A stretch of 61,928 nt of DNA from an uncultured Gemmatimonadota bacterium (lineage in GTDB: Bacteria > Gemmatimonadota > Gemmatimonadetes > Gemmatimonadales > Gemmatimonadaceae): NCBI GenBank assembly GCA_946478895.1, contig CAMLDY010000005.1:1-61928 (forward strand), read 5' to 3'. The position numbers and the translations under genes were made by a program. The notes beneath the pieces were generated by a model, which was given only the letters and a program-made list of their open reading frames with translations, had not been told where the DNA came from and did not search any database. This document shows positions 25,539 through 34,042 of this stretch, in pieces. Position 1 is the stretch's first letter. Every line of letters begins with the position of its first letter.

Positions 25539-26722
25539 CTGGCGGTCTCCGCGGTGGTGGTTTTGAGTGCCGGAAGGCCGAGGCGGCGCCGCATCCCTTC
25601 GTTGCGCACCTCGCCATTGGCCGTCACGACGACTGCGTCGATGATGTCGTCCGCAAAATTGAGATTGAGCTCGCCTTTGGGCGCCAGCAGCGTGACGAGC
25701 GCCGCGACGTTCTTGGCGTACATCTGACTGGCGTGGTATGCGAGGTCGCTCGAGATGTGGAGCGGCGCGATGATGGTCACATCGTGCCGAACGACAGTTT
25801 CTCCCGGCACGGTGAGCTCGCAGTTACCCCCCTGCTCGCCGGCGAGATCGACGATCACCGAGCCCGGCCGCATCGCCTGCACGGTCGCCTCGCTGACGAG
25901 CATTGGCGCGGGGCGACCCGGTATGAGCGCTGTTGTGATGATCACATCGGCCTGGGTCGCGCGATTGTGGATCAGCTCCTTCTCGCGTTTGATGTGACGC
26001 TCGCTCAGCTCCCGCGCATATCCACCGGCATCCTGTGCATCCTCGAGGTGAACATCGAGCTCGACGAAGGTGGCACCCAGTGATTGGACCTGTTCCTTCA
26101 CGACGGGGCGTGTATCGAACGCTTCGACCACCGCACCAATGCGCCGCGCCGTGGCGATTGCCTGCAGTCCGGCGACGCCGGCGCCGATCACGAGGACGCG
26201 CGCCGGCCGAACTGTCCCCGCCGCCGTCATCAGCATTGGGAAGAACTTCTGTAGCGCGTTGGCGGCGAGCAGCACCGCCTTGTAGCCGGCGACGGTGCTT
26301 TGAGATGAAAGCGCATCCATCATCTGCGCCCGCGTCGTTCGCGGCACCAGCTCCATGCTGCAGGCGATGATTCCCCGCTCGGCGAGCTGCTGGAACAACG
26401 CCGGATCGCCGGAGGGCTGCAGCAGCCCAATCAGCACCGTCCCCGACTTCATCATGTCGAGCTCGGCCTGTCCGCTCGACTCTTCGCGAGCGGGCCGCTG
26501 GACCTTGAGGATCATCTCGGCGCTGGCGTAGATCTCGTGCGCGCCATCGGCCAGATCGCAGCCGGCAGCACGGTAGGCGTCGTCGGGAAATCCCGCGCGC
26601 AGGCCGGCATCGCGCTCGATCATCACTCGATGACCGGCGCGGGTAAGCTGGCTGACGACTTCTGGCACGAGGGCGACGCGGCGCTCGCCGGCCGCTATTT
26701 CACGCGGGACGCCGATCAGCAT
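25535..26722 (-). CDS. pntAa: NAD(P) transhydrogenase subunit alpha part 1 (NAD-binding)
   Basis: 395 aa, soluble domain I. It starts with the alanine-dehydrogenase-like MLIGVPREIAAGERRVALVP. The Rossmann motif VLVIGAGVAGLQAIATA (about residues 170-186) and the mobile-loop region RHDVTIIAPLHISSDLAYHASQMYAKN are present. Together with pntAb and pntB it forms the membrane transhydrogenase supplying NADPH. First gene of the operon; the 74-bp gap to the divergent MCE gene at 26797 must hold both promoters. Confidence 0.96.
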   Translation of the reverse strand: MLIGVPREIAAGERRVALVPEVVSQLTRAGHRVMIERDAGLRAGFPDDAYRAAGCDLADGAHEIYASAEMILKVQRPAREESSGQAELDMMKSGTVLIGLLQPSGDPALFQQLAERGIIACSMELVPRTTRAQMMDALSSQSTVAGYKAVLLAANALQKFFPMLMTAAGTVRPARVLVIGAGVAGLQAIATARRIGAVVEAFDTRPVVKEQVQSLGATFVELDVHLEDAQDAGGYARELSERHIKREKELIHNRATQADVIITTALIPGRPAPMLVSEATVQAMRPGSVIVDLAGEQGGNCELTVPGETVVRHDVTIIAPLHISSDLAYHASQMYAKNVAALVTLLAPKGELNLNFADDIIDAVVVTANGEVRNEGMRRRLGLPALKTTTAETAR

Positions 26723-26796
26723 TCCGTAGAGTTACTTGCAGTCATGTATGCGCCATAAGATAAGCGCTCCGGGCACCTCGTGTTTATATTCGCGGA

Positions 26797-27741
26797 ATGT
26801 CGCAGCACTTGCGCTGGAGAGAGCTGACCGGCGGGCTCATCGCGATGACGGTAATCGTCGTCCTGACCCTGATCGTACTGGTGTTTGCCCGCGTCGGCGC
26901 GCTCCACGGCAAGAAAGTTACGCTCTACGTCGTCACCGACGGAGCCCCGGGTGTGATGGCGGGCACCGAGGTCTGGCTGGCGGGCGAGAAGCAGGGACTC
27001 GTCAAGGACGTCACGTTCCGTCCCCCGAGCGCCGACAAATCGGAGCGCCTGCTTATCACTACCGAGTTTCTTGCCGAAGCGCTGCCAAACGTGCGGAGGG
27101 ATTCATACGCGCAAATCCGGCCCGGCGGGAGTCTGATCGGAGTGCCGGTGATCAACATCGCGCCAGGCAGTGCAACATCCCCACCCCTGCACGAGGGCGA
27201 CACCGTCCCGACCCGCAAGGCGGCGCTGACCACCCTCACCCAGGACGTTGGAAAGATTGGCCCGCAGTTCGCCGCGCTCGGCGCCGCCACCAGGGATCTG
27301 AGTAACAAAATCACCCGCCCGGTGGGGACGATCGGCAATTACCGCGCAAGCGGGCTTCCCGATCTACCGGACGTGTCGGCTGGCATCTCGAGCCTCAACG
27401 CTCGCGCCCACGGCAACGGCACGATTGGAAGAGCGATGCGCGGCGAGCTGCGCGCGAGCGCGTCGCGGACCATGGCGTCGGCCGACTCGATTCGCGCGCT
27501 CCTCGCATCGAATCGCGGAAGCATCGGCCGTTTTCGGCGTGACACGACGCTCGTCGGCAAAGCCCAGCACGTGCTCGCCGAAGTCGACTCTCTGCATACC
27601 CTGCTGTCGACACCCCTCACCAGCATTGCGATGGCGCACTCAGACAGCGCACTCACTCGCAAGCTGGCAGAGACGCACACCCTGCTCGCCGCGCTGATCA
27701 GGGATGTGAAAGAAAACCCGATGCGCTACATCCGATTCTGA
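26797..27741 (+). CDS. MlaD/MCE-domain lipid transport protein
   Basis: 314 aa. One N-terminal transmembrane helix (about residues 14-31) anchors an MCE domain (about 38-125; VTLYVVTDGAPGVMAGTEVWLAGEKQG, then GGSLIGVPVINIAPG). A long Ala/Ser/Arg-rich helical region follows (about 150-300), like the needle-forming coiled segments of larger MCE proteins. MCE proteins bind phospholipids or sterols and pass them between membranes with an ABC transporter (MlaE/MlaF); no such partner gene lies in this window. Monocistronic, upstream of rho. Confidence 0.88.
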   Translation: MSQHLRWRELTGGLIAMTVIVVLTLIVLVFARVGALHGKKVTLYVVTDGAPGVMAGTEVWLAGEKQGLVKDVTFRPPSADKSERLLITTEFLAEALPNVRRDSYAQIRPGGSLIGVPVINIAPGSATSPPLHEGDTVPTRKAALTTLTQDVGKIGPQFAALGAATRDLSNKITRPVGTIGNYRASGLPDLPDVSAGISSLNARAHGNGTIGRAMRGELRASASRTMASADSIRALLASNRGSIGRFRRDTTLVGKAQHVLAEVDSLHTLLSTPLTSIAMAHSDSALTRKLAETHTLLAALIRDVKENPMRYIRF

Positions 27742-27903
27742 CTTGATTCCATTTTTTGACGTAATTACTTTCGGTTGACTCGCGCCGGCCCGGTGCGAAC
27801 ACCCTTCCCCGCTCGCCCCCTCCTCCGCACCAGCAGCAAGCGCACCTTCGAGCCGCATCGGCTCTCCCACTCAGCACGCTCCCTTCTTTTTCAATCGTCT
27901 CTC
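27742..27903 (+). promoter_or_regulatory. C-rich, G-poor rho leader (candidate rut/autoattenuator)
   Basis: The 162 bp before the rho start are AT-rich at first (TTGATT and TTGACG hexamers near 27743-27761) and then, from about 27797 to 27903, pyrimidine-rich with C far exceeding G and little predicted structure. Rho binds such C-rich, G-poor RNA (rut sites), and rho genes are known to be autoregulated by Rho-dependent attenuation in their leaders. The base-composition bias is visible; the regulatory role is an inference. Confidence 0.45.
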
Positions 27904-29157
27904 GTGGATATCGCCGAGCTAAAGCGAAAATCCGTGACCGAGCTTCAGGAGATGGCCGACGGGCTCAAGATCGACGGCTCGTCCGGACTCCGGAAGCAGG
28001 ATCTGATTTTTCAGATCGAGCAGAATCTTCTCGACACCGACATCATGCTGCACGGCGACGGTGTGCTGGAGATCCTGCCGGAGGGTTACGGCTTCCTGCG
28101 CAGCCAGGACTGGAGCTATCTGCCCGGCCCCGACGACATCTACGTCTCGCCGTCGCAGATCAAGCGTTTCGGCATCCGCACCGGCGACGAAGTGCGCGGG
28201 CAGGTCCGCCCGCCCAAGCCGTGGGAGCGCTACCTCGCGTTGCTGAAGGTCGAGAGCGTCAACGGCGAGGATCCCGAGAAGGCAAAGGATCGGGTTCCGT
28301 TCGACAATCTGCGGCCGCGCTATCCCGACGAGCGCCTGCGCCTCGAAACGAAAGATGGCGACCTCAGCATGCGCGTCGTCGACATCATGACGCCCATCGG
28401 CAAGGGTCAGCGCGGGCTGATCGTGTCACCGCCGCGGGCGGGCAAGACGATCCTGCTGCATAAGATCGCAAACGCCATCGCCGAGAATCATCCCGAGGTG
28501 ACTATCATCGTGCTGCTCATCGATGAGCGGCCGGAAGAAGTCACCGAGATGATCGCCAGTACGATCCGCGCCGAGGTGATCAGCTCGACCTTCGACGAAG
28601 GCGCGGCACGCCACGTCCAGGTCGCCGACATGGTGCTCGAGAAGGCGAAGCGACTGGTGGAGAGCGGGAAGGACGTCGTGATCCTCCTCGACTCGCTGAC
28701 GCGCTTCGCCCGCGCCCACAATACCGTGGCGCCGCAATCGGGAAAGATCCTTTCGGGCGGAGTCGACGCCAGCGCGCTGCACAAGCCGAAGCGCTTCTTC
28801 GGCTCGGCGCGCAACATCGACGAAGGCGGATCGCTCACCATCATTGCGACGGCGCTCACCGAGACTGGCTCGCGGATGGACGACGTCATCTTCGAGGAGT
28901 TCAAGGGCACCGGCAACATGGAGCTCGTTCTCGACCGGAAGATCGCGGATCGGCGCGTGTATCCCGCCATCGACATCTTCAGGTCGGGCACGCGTAAGGA
29001 GGAATTGTTGCTCAGCCAGGCGGAGATCAACCGCGTCATCCTGCTGCGCCAGTTCCTGGCGGACATGCCCGAGGCCGAAGCGATCGACTTTCTGTTGCGG
29101 CAGATGTCGAAGTCGAAGAACAACAAGGAATTCTTCGTTCAGATGGCGCAGGGGTAG
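27904..29157 (+). CDS. rho: Transcription termination factor Rho
   Basis: 417 aa from the GTG at 27904, giving the normal N-terminus [18 protein letters not shown]; the frame upstream is part of the leader. The N-terminal helix bundle is followed by the OB-fold RNA-binding domain (about residues 50-125; [14 protein letters not shown]). The ATPase domain has Walker A PPRAGKT (about 177-183), Walker [15 protein letters not shown] and the Q/R-loop [13 protein letters not shown]. Length and motifs match standard hexameric Rho, with no insertion. It ends 5 bp before ruvX, so rho-ruvX-mltG-thiE read as one operon. Confidence 0.97.
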   Translation: MDIAELKRKSVTELQEMADGLKIDGSSGLRKQDLIFQIEQNLLDTDIMLHGDGVLEILPEGYGFLRSQDWSYLPGPDDIYVSPSQIKRFGIRTGDEVRGQVRPPKPWERYLALLKVESVNGEDPEKAKDRVPFDNLRPRYPDERLRLETKDGDLSMRVVDIMTPIGKGQRGLIVSPPRAGKTILLHKIANAIAENHPEVTIIVLLIDERPEEVTEMIASTIRAEVISSTFDEGAARHVQVADMVLEKAKRLVESGKDVVILLDSLTRFARAHNTVAPQSGKILSGGVDASALHKPKRFFGSARNIDEGGSLTIIATALTETGSRMDDVIFEEFKGTGNMELVLDRKIADRRVYPAIDIFRSGTRKEELLLSQAEINRVILLRQFLADMPEAEAIDFLLRQMSKSKNNKEFFVQMAQG

Positions 29158-29162
29158 ACGGA

Positions 29163-29591
29163 ATGAACGCCGCGCTGGCTCGTTTCATCGCGGTTGACTA
29201 CGGCCGCAGGCGAGTCGGCCTCGCCATCGCGGATCCACTGGGCATGATCGCGACGCCGGCGGGCTTCATCGAGCGCCGCGAAGGCAAGCGGGCCCCGATC
29301 ACAAAAATCATCGCCCGCGCAACCGAGCTGGGCGCTCAGGGGTACCTAATTGGGCTTCCGCTCGACGGCGAGGGCCGCGAGACCGATTGGACGGGGGAAG
29401 TCCGCAAATTGGGTGCGGAAATAGCGAAACGTACGGGTATGCCAGTTCGTTTTTATGATGAACGTTATTCCACGGCGGCAGCCTTGCGTACAGTCAAAGA
29501 ACTGGGCGAATCCACCCGCGGCAGGAAGGGCGACGTCGATGCTCTGGCGGCGGCCATTCTGCTCCAGCATGCGCTCAATGCGAACGCGTAA
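29163..29591 (+). CDS. ruvX: Putative pre-16S rRNA nuclease / Holliday junction resolvase-like YqgF
   Basis: 142 aa. RNase H-like fold: AVDYGRRRVGLAIADPLG near the N-terminus provides the first Asp, GLPLDGEGRETDW is the conserved middle motif, YDERYSTAAA supplies the Glu, and KGDVDALAAAILLQ gives the last Asp. The family matures the 5' end of 16S rRNA in E. coli. It starts 5 bp after rho and overlaps the mltG start by 14 bp. Confidence 0.95.
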   Translation: MNAALARFIAVDYGRRRVGLAIADPLGMIATPAGFIERREGKRAPITKIIARATELGAQGYLIGLPLDGEGRETDWTGEVRKLGAEIAKRTGMPVRFYDERYSTAAALRTVKELGESTRGRKGDVDALAAAILLQHALNANA

Positions 29592-30789
29592 TCTGCGCGG
29601 CGCACTGGTCGCTCTGTGCGTGGTGTCTGCAGCATGCTCCGGGCAGCCGCACGGCGCGCCTGCGCGCGTCATCATTCCCCGCGGTGCGAGCTTCGGTCAG
29701 GCTGCCGATTCCCTGGCGCACAGCGGAATCATCGGCTCGCCGAAGCTGTTCCGGCTGTACGGGCGGATCACGGGCGGCGACCGGAACATCAAGCCCGGCA
29801 CGTATCTGCTGAAGCACGGCACGCCGTGGAGTGACATCGTGAGTGCGCTGAATGGCGGCCACGGTCTGGTCAATACGATCACGATCCCGGAAGGCTACAG
29901 CATCTCGCAGATTACGCCGCTCCTGGCGCGTGCGCTCAAGGTGCCCCCGGAGTCGGTCCAGGCGGCGATGCGCGACACCGCGCTCCTGGCACGACTCGAT
30001 GTGCCGAACCAGACCCTCGAGGGCTACGTCTTCCCCGACACCTACGCCTTCCCGGTCGGCACGACGGCGCGCCAGGCAGTGCGGGAGATGGTGTACGCAT
30101 TCGAGCGGCGCTGGAAGCCGAGCTGGGACTCGAGTGCCGTCGCCCTCAACATCAATCGCAACGACCTGGTGACGATGGCCTCGATCGTGGAAAAGGAAGC
30201 CCGACTTCCTGAAGAGCGCCCCGTCATCGCGGCCGTGTATTACAATCGGCTGCGCCGCGGAATGCTCCTCCAGGCCGATCCGACCGTCCAGTACGCGCTC
30301 GGCCACCACGTCGGGCGGGTGTTGTACAAGGATCTCACCGTCGATTCGCCTTATAACACCTACACCCACAAGGGACTGCCGCCGGGACCGGTCGCATCGC
30401 CGGGAGCGGCGAGTCTCGCTGCAGCGGCGAGTCCGGCAAACGTGCCGTACCTGTATTTCGTCGCCAGCGCCGACGGTCATCATGAGTTCCGGATGACTCT
30501 CGAGCAGCACACCAACGCGGTGCGACAGGTTCGCGCCTCCGCGCCGGCGAAGAAACCCACGCCGCGCATGCTCGCTCTGGCGCCCAGCTCGAAGTCCGCA
30601 GCATCGAAATCGGCAAGTGCGAAGGCCAGCTCGACCTCGAAGTCGCGAACCGCGAGCAAGCCGACGACCAGAACGGCAAGCAAGACCGTGAAGAGCTCCA
30701 CGGCGAAGAAGACTCCGGCGAAGAAGGCCACCGGCACTGCGACTACGAAGAAGCGCACCTCCAGCCGAACGACCAGCACCAGCAAATAG
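29578..30789 (+). CDS. mltG: Endolytic murein transglycosylase MltG with lipobox and basic tail
   Basis: 403 aa from the ATG at 29578. The N-terminus ends in VVSAAC, a lipobox, instead of the usual transmembrane helix. A LysM-like domain (about residues 30-110) is followed by the catalytic YceG domain with ASIVEKEA (Glu about 207) and VYYNRL. The normal domain ends near residue 320. The last 70 residues are a Lys/Ser/Thr/Ala tail (AKKTPAKKA, SKSRTASK) like a histone H1 tail. MltG cleaves nascent glycan strands and sets their length. The tail could bind anionic wall or membrane polymers. Confidence 0.92.
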   Translation: MRTRNLRGALVALCVVSAACSGQPHGAPARVIIPRGASFGQAADSLAHSGIIGSPKLFRLYGRITGGDRNIKPGTYLLKHGTPWSDIVSALNGGHGLVNTITIPEGYSISQITPLLARALKVPPESVQAAMRDTALLARLDVPNQTLEGYVFPDTYAFPVGTTARQAVREMVYAFERRWKPSWDSSAVALNINRNDLVTMASIVEKEARLPEERPVIAAVYYNRLRRGMLLQADPTVQYALGHHVGRVLYKDLTVDSPYNTYTHKGLPPGPVASPGAASLAAAASPANVPYLYFVASADGHHEFRMTLEQHTNAVRQVRASAPAKKPTPRMLALAPSSKSAASKSASAKASSTSKSRTASKPTTRTASKTVKSSTAKKTPAKKATGTATTKKRTSSRTTSTSK

Positions 30790-30794
30790 CACCG

Positions 30795-31409
30795 ATGCTC
30801 GATCCAAAGATCCTGCGTCTGGTGGCCATCACCGATGACGCCGAGGATCGAAGGCAAGATCTCGTAGATCGCGTCGCCGCGGCTGTCCGCGGCGGGGCAA
30901 CGAGTGTCCAGGTTCGCCTCAAGACCGCTCCACCGAGGGAGGTCGTCGAGATTACGCGCGCAATCATGCGCGCCGTGCCGGTGCCGGTGATCGTCAACGA
31001 TCGCGCCGACATCGCGCTGGCGGCGGGAGCCGCCGGCGTCCACGTCGGCGAGGCCGATCTGCCGGTGGTCGCGATCCGCAGATTCGCGCCGGAGGGCTTC
31101 ATCATCGGCGCGTCACTTGGGTCCGACGCTGAATTGGCGAACGCAAAGGACGGCGACTACGTCGGGATCGGTCCGGTCTACGGCTCCGATTCAAAAGCCG
31201 ACGCGGGGGACGCGATCGGCGTAGCGGGATTCAAGCGGCTCGCCGCGCTGGTTCCGCACCCTGCTGTCGCCGTCGGCGGAATCACCGCCGACCGGGCGCT
31301 CCAGATAACTCTCGAGGGGGCGATCGGTGTCGCAGTGATCAACGCGATCTTCAAGGCGCACGATCCCGAGACCGCGACCCGAGAGATCGCGGCCGCCATC
31401 GGAAAGTGA
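30795..31409 (+). CDS. thiE: Thiamine phosphate synthase
   Basis: 204 aa TIM barrel. Landmarks: VQVRLKTA (usually QLR.K), VIVNDRADIALAAGAAGVHVGEADLP with the Asp and pyrophosphate-site residues, GPVYGSDSKADAG (GPvf.T.tK region, altered), and AVGGITADRA. It joins hydroxymethylpyrimidine diphosphate to thiazole phosphate to give thiamine phosphate. The substitution of the usual T(P)TK block by SDSKADAG is a modest departure. It starts 5 bp after mltG; no other thi genes are nearby. Confidence 0.85.
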   Translation: MLDPKILRLVAITDDAEDRRQDLVDRVAAAVRGGATSVQVRLKTAPPREVVEITRAIMRAVPVPVIVNDRADIALAAGAAGVHVGEADLPVVAIRRFAPEGFIIGASLGSDAELANAKDGDYVGIGPVYGSDSKADAGDAIGVAGFKRLAALVPHPAVAVGGITADRALQITLEGAIGVAVINAIFKAHDPETATREIAAAIGK

Positions 31410-32142
31410 TGTCGGGCGCGGGCTGAGACCCACCGCGACGACGATTTGCCTGCTTCGACCGTGGGCGGTGCGCTCGTCGCATCTCCTTTTCAACTTCGGT
31501 CAGCACCGCCGGGCTCAGAAACAGATCGACGAGATCCGGATCGAACTGTGTGCCTTTACCCTCGGCGATTGCGCGCACCGCGTCCTTGAAGCTTCGGGCG
31601 TGGCTGTAACGACGCCGGTGCGTGATGGCGTCGAAGCTGTCGGCGATGGATACGACGCGCGCCTGAACAGGGATGCGTCGCCCCTTCAGTCCGCGTGGAT
31701 AACCGCTGCCGTCCCATCGCTCGTGGTGCGCGGCGACTCCCTTCGCCAACTCGGGATAGAACGAGCTGAGTGGACCGAGCACTTCCGCCCCGCGCTGCGG
31801 ATGGGTCATCACCGCACGCCTCTCTTCGGGTGTCAGCTTTGACGGCTCGTGGAAGATGTCGCTCAACGCGCCGTGGAGCTTGCCGATGTCATGGAACAGT
31901 GCCACACGCTCGATACTCCGCAGAGTTCGCGTGTCGTATCCGGCGGCGTCACCGAGGATGAGCGCGTACGCGGCGACGCGCCGGACATGGGCGCCGGTGA
32001 TCTCGTCGTTGGCGTCGATGGCGTTGAGCAATGTCTCGAGGGTCGCTGCGCTCAGGCGCTCGGCGCGGGTCCTGATCCTGTGCTCGCGGTAAAGCAGGGT
32101 CGTCGCCGCGGCTCCGAGTGAGATTGGAATCACGTCTCGCAT
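31351..32142 (-). CDS. HD-GYP domain phosphodiesterase-like protein
   Basis: 263 aa from the ATG at 32142. The N-terminal 30 residues contain a short hydrophobic stretch; the rest is one HD-GYP domain: GAHVRRVAAYALILG, HDIGK, then HHERWDGSGYPRGLKG and ARVVSIADSFDAI. HD-GYP proteins hydrolyse cyclic di-GMP. The full GYP signature and HHE motif argue for activity. No receiver or sensor domain is attached. The 3' end overlaps thiE by about 59 bp on the opposite strand, and it diverges from the methyltransferase gene at 32200. Confidence 0.9.
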   Translation of the reverse strand: MRDVIPISLGAAATTLLYREHRIRTRAERLSAATLETLLNAIDANDEITGAHVRRVAAYALILGDAAGYDTRTLRSIERVALFHDIGKLHGALSDIFHEPSKLTPEERRAVMTHPQRGAEVLGPLSSFYPELAKGVAAHHERWDGSGYPRGLKGRRIPVQARVVSIADSFDAITHRRRYSHARSFKDAVRAIAEGKGTQFDPDLVDLFLSPAVLTEVEKEMRRAHRPRSKQANRRRGGSQPAPDITFRWRPRSLGSRSRDRAP

Positions 32143-32199
32143 GGTCCGTCGGTCTGGCAAGAAGCGCGCTCCATCGCCGCGCCAGATTACATTCACGCG

Positions 32200-33363
32200 A
32201 TGACAGTCGCACGGGTCAACGCAAAGGGCGCGCGGCGGTGGCTGGCGGGACATCCGTGGATTTATCGGACCGACGTTACCCAGCGGCCGATGATGGAAGC
32301 CGGCGCGGTGCTCGTTCACGACAACCGCGGCAAGCCCCTGGGCTGGGCACTGTGGAGTCCGTTGTCGGAGATCTCGCTGCGGCTTCTCGATCGCGATCCG
32401 GATGCCGTCATCGATCAGGCGTGGTGGGACGCGCGGATCGCCGCGGCGGTGGCCCGGCGTGTTCCGCTCGAGGATCACACCAATGCGATGCGGCTGGTGC
32501 ACGGCGAGGCGGACGGACTACCGTCGCTGATCTGCGACCGTTACGACCAGTGGCTCGTGGTGCAGTTCATGAGCGCGGGCCTCGAGCGTTTCCGCGCCGA
32601 GATTCTGGAGTCCCTGCGATCGCTCGTCGATGCCGATGGAGTGCTGGCGCGGAACGACGTCCCCCTCCGCTCGAAGGAGGGACTACCTCGCGAGACGGTG
32701 GTACTCTCGGGGGAAGTTCCGCGCGAGATCGAGGTCCACGAGTATGGAGTGAAGTTTCTGGCAGCGCCCTACACGGGGCAGAAGACCGGCGCGTTCATCG
32801 ATCAGCGCGAGAACCGCCATTTCGTCGGCACCGTCGCGCGCGGTCGCGCGCTCGATTGTTTCAGCTACCATGGATCGTTCGCGCTGCATCTGGCGCGCAA
32901 CGCGACCCACGTGACTGCGCTCGATTCATCGGGCCCTGCGCTGATGCGAGCCGCCGAGAACGCGGCGCTGAATTCGCTGACGAACATCGCATTCGTCGAA
33001 GCGAACACGTTCGACTATCTGCGGGAAAGGGAGCGCGAAGGGAGCACCTACGATACCATCGTCCTCGATCCTCCCGCGTTCGCGAAGACAAAGGGCGCGC
33101 TCCCCGGAGCGCTGCGGGGCTACAAGGACATCAATCTGCGCGCGATACGGCTGCTCGCGCCCGGCGGACTGCTCTACACGGCGAGCTGCAGCTTTCATCT
33201 GACCAAGCCGCTATTTCTCGAGATGCTTCAGGATGCTGCCGCCGACAGCGGCCGGCGGGTAGCAATTCGCGCGATCACCGGGCAGGCGCTCGATCATCCG
33301 GAGGTGCTTTCGATTCCGGAGACGGGCTATCTCAAGGGGGCGCTCTTGGAGGTTATGGATTGA
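32200..33363 (+). CDS. RlmI-like 23S rRNA cytosine C5-methyltransferase
   Basis: 387 aa. An N-terminal PUA-like domain (residues 1-75; KGARRWLAGHPWIYRTD) precedes a linker domain and a Rossmann methyltransferase: QKTGAFIDQRENR, ALDCFSYHGSFALHLA as the SAM site, then VLDPPAFAKTK containing the DPP(A/S)F motif, and YTASCSFH with the catalytic Cys. This is the RlmI/YccW arrangement; E. coli RlmI methylates C1962 of 23S rRNA. The exact target here is not proven. Confidence 0.9.
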   Translation: MTVARVNAKGARRWLAGHPWIYRTDVTQRPMMEAGAVLVHDNRGKPLGWALWSPLSEISLRLLDRDPDAVIDQAWWDARIAAAVARRVPLEDHTNAMRLVHGEADGLPSLICDRYDQWLVVQFMSAGLERFRAEILESLRSLVDADGVLARNDVPLRSKEGLPRETVVLSGEVPREIEVHEYGVKFLAAPYTGQKTGAFIDQRENRHFVGTVARGRALDCFSYHGSFALHLARNATHVTALDSSGPALMRAAENAALNSLTNIAFVEANTFDYLREREREGSTYDTIVLDPPAFAKTKGALPGALRGYKDINLRAIRLLAPGGLLYTASCSFHLTKPLFLEMLQDAAADSGRRVAIRAITGQALDHPEVLSIPETGYLKGALLEVMD

Positions 33364-33387
33364 GGCTTTGATGACTGCGACCGAGGC

Positions 33388-34012
33388 CTGCGACCAACGG
33401 CATTGATAATCGCGAACTAACTGTGGGACCCGGACTTCACGCGGATCTTAGCGACCTAATCGGGTGCCTTTGGCACGCTCGCGAGGAATAATTGCGAGGA
33501 GGAGGCGACGGATTTCCTCGAGATCATTGAGGCGAGCGCCGCTGACTTCCGTCAGGACCGGGCGGCCAGCCTGGTACCAGCTGATGCTCTCGCGTACGGA
33601 GCTCAGAGCATACTCGAAAATGCGAGCGCGGTCTTTGCCCGAGCTACGGGAGTAGCCTTCGCCCAGGTTGGCGGCGATGGAGCTGACAGCGGCGTAGAGC
33701 TGTCCTGCGATCCGCTCTGTCACTGGCTCAGCGCGTAACAGCTTCGCGTCTCCCCATGCGACTTCCATCAGATCGGTCGCGAGTTTGTACGCCCGCATTC
33801 GATATAGCGGATCGTTCGCCTTCTCGTACGCGATAGCCGGTCCGAAGTGCGACATGGGCGAATGGTATCGCCTGTGGATTTGTCGATCCGCACCGTTTAG
33901 CCGCCGCATGGACTTTTTCTTCCCCCAGTCCGCAGCTTTTCGCACTCGGCACGAAGGATTTCCAGTCCGAGTCCCACAGTTAGTTCGCGATTATCAATGC
34001 CGTTGGTCGCAG
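33388..34012. mobile_element. Inverted-repeat element R3 enclosing a four-helix-bundle protein gene
   Basis: Perfect 42-nt inverted arms lie at 33388-33429 and 33971-34012, with weaker matches continuing outside on both sides (CGAGG, CTTTGAT) and a few bases inside (CGGACT). They enclose only the minus-strand four-helix-bundle gene 33448-33855. Related arms without a gene occur at 2570-2694 and 58551-58676. Four-helix-bundle proteins of this family were first seen encoded in 23S rRNA intervening sequences, which are also bounded by long complementary arms. Mobility is an inference. Confidence 0.65.
33448..33855 (-). CDS. Four-helix-bundle protein (23S rRNA IVP / Avd-like, TIGR02436)
   Basis: 135 aa from the ATG at 33855 (MSHFGPAIAYEKAND); an upstream start at 33945 is possible but would add a sequence unlike the family. 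Family features: YRMRAYKLATDLMEVAW, a central QLYAAVSSIAANLGEGYSRSS, and a third helix FEYALSSVRESISWYQ. These small basic-surface bundles occur as ORFs in 23S rRNA intervening sequences, and as the accessory protein Avd in diversity-generating retroelements, where Avd works with a reverse transcriptase. No reverse transcriptase or template repeat is seen here. It is the sole gene inside inverted-repeat element R3. Confidence 0.9.
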   Translation of the reverse strand: MSHFGPAIAYEKANDPLYRMRAYKLATDLMEVAWGDAKLLRAEPVTERIAGQLYAAVSSIAANLGEGYSRSSGKDRARIFEYALSSVRESISWYQAGRPVLTEVSGARLNDLEEIRRLLLAIIPRERAKGTRLGR

Positions 34013-34042
34013 CCCTCGATCAAAGTCTGTCAGCGGGTTGAT

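Noticed and set aside
33448..33945. Diversity-generating retroelement, because the four-helix protein resembles Avd
   Set aside because: No reverse transcriptase, no template/variable repeat pair and no target gene in the window.
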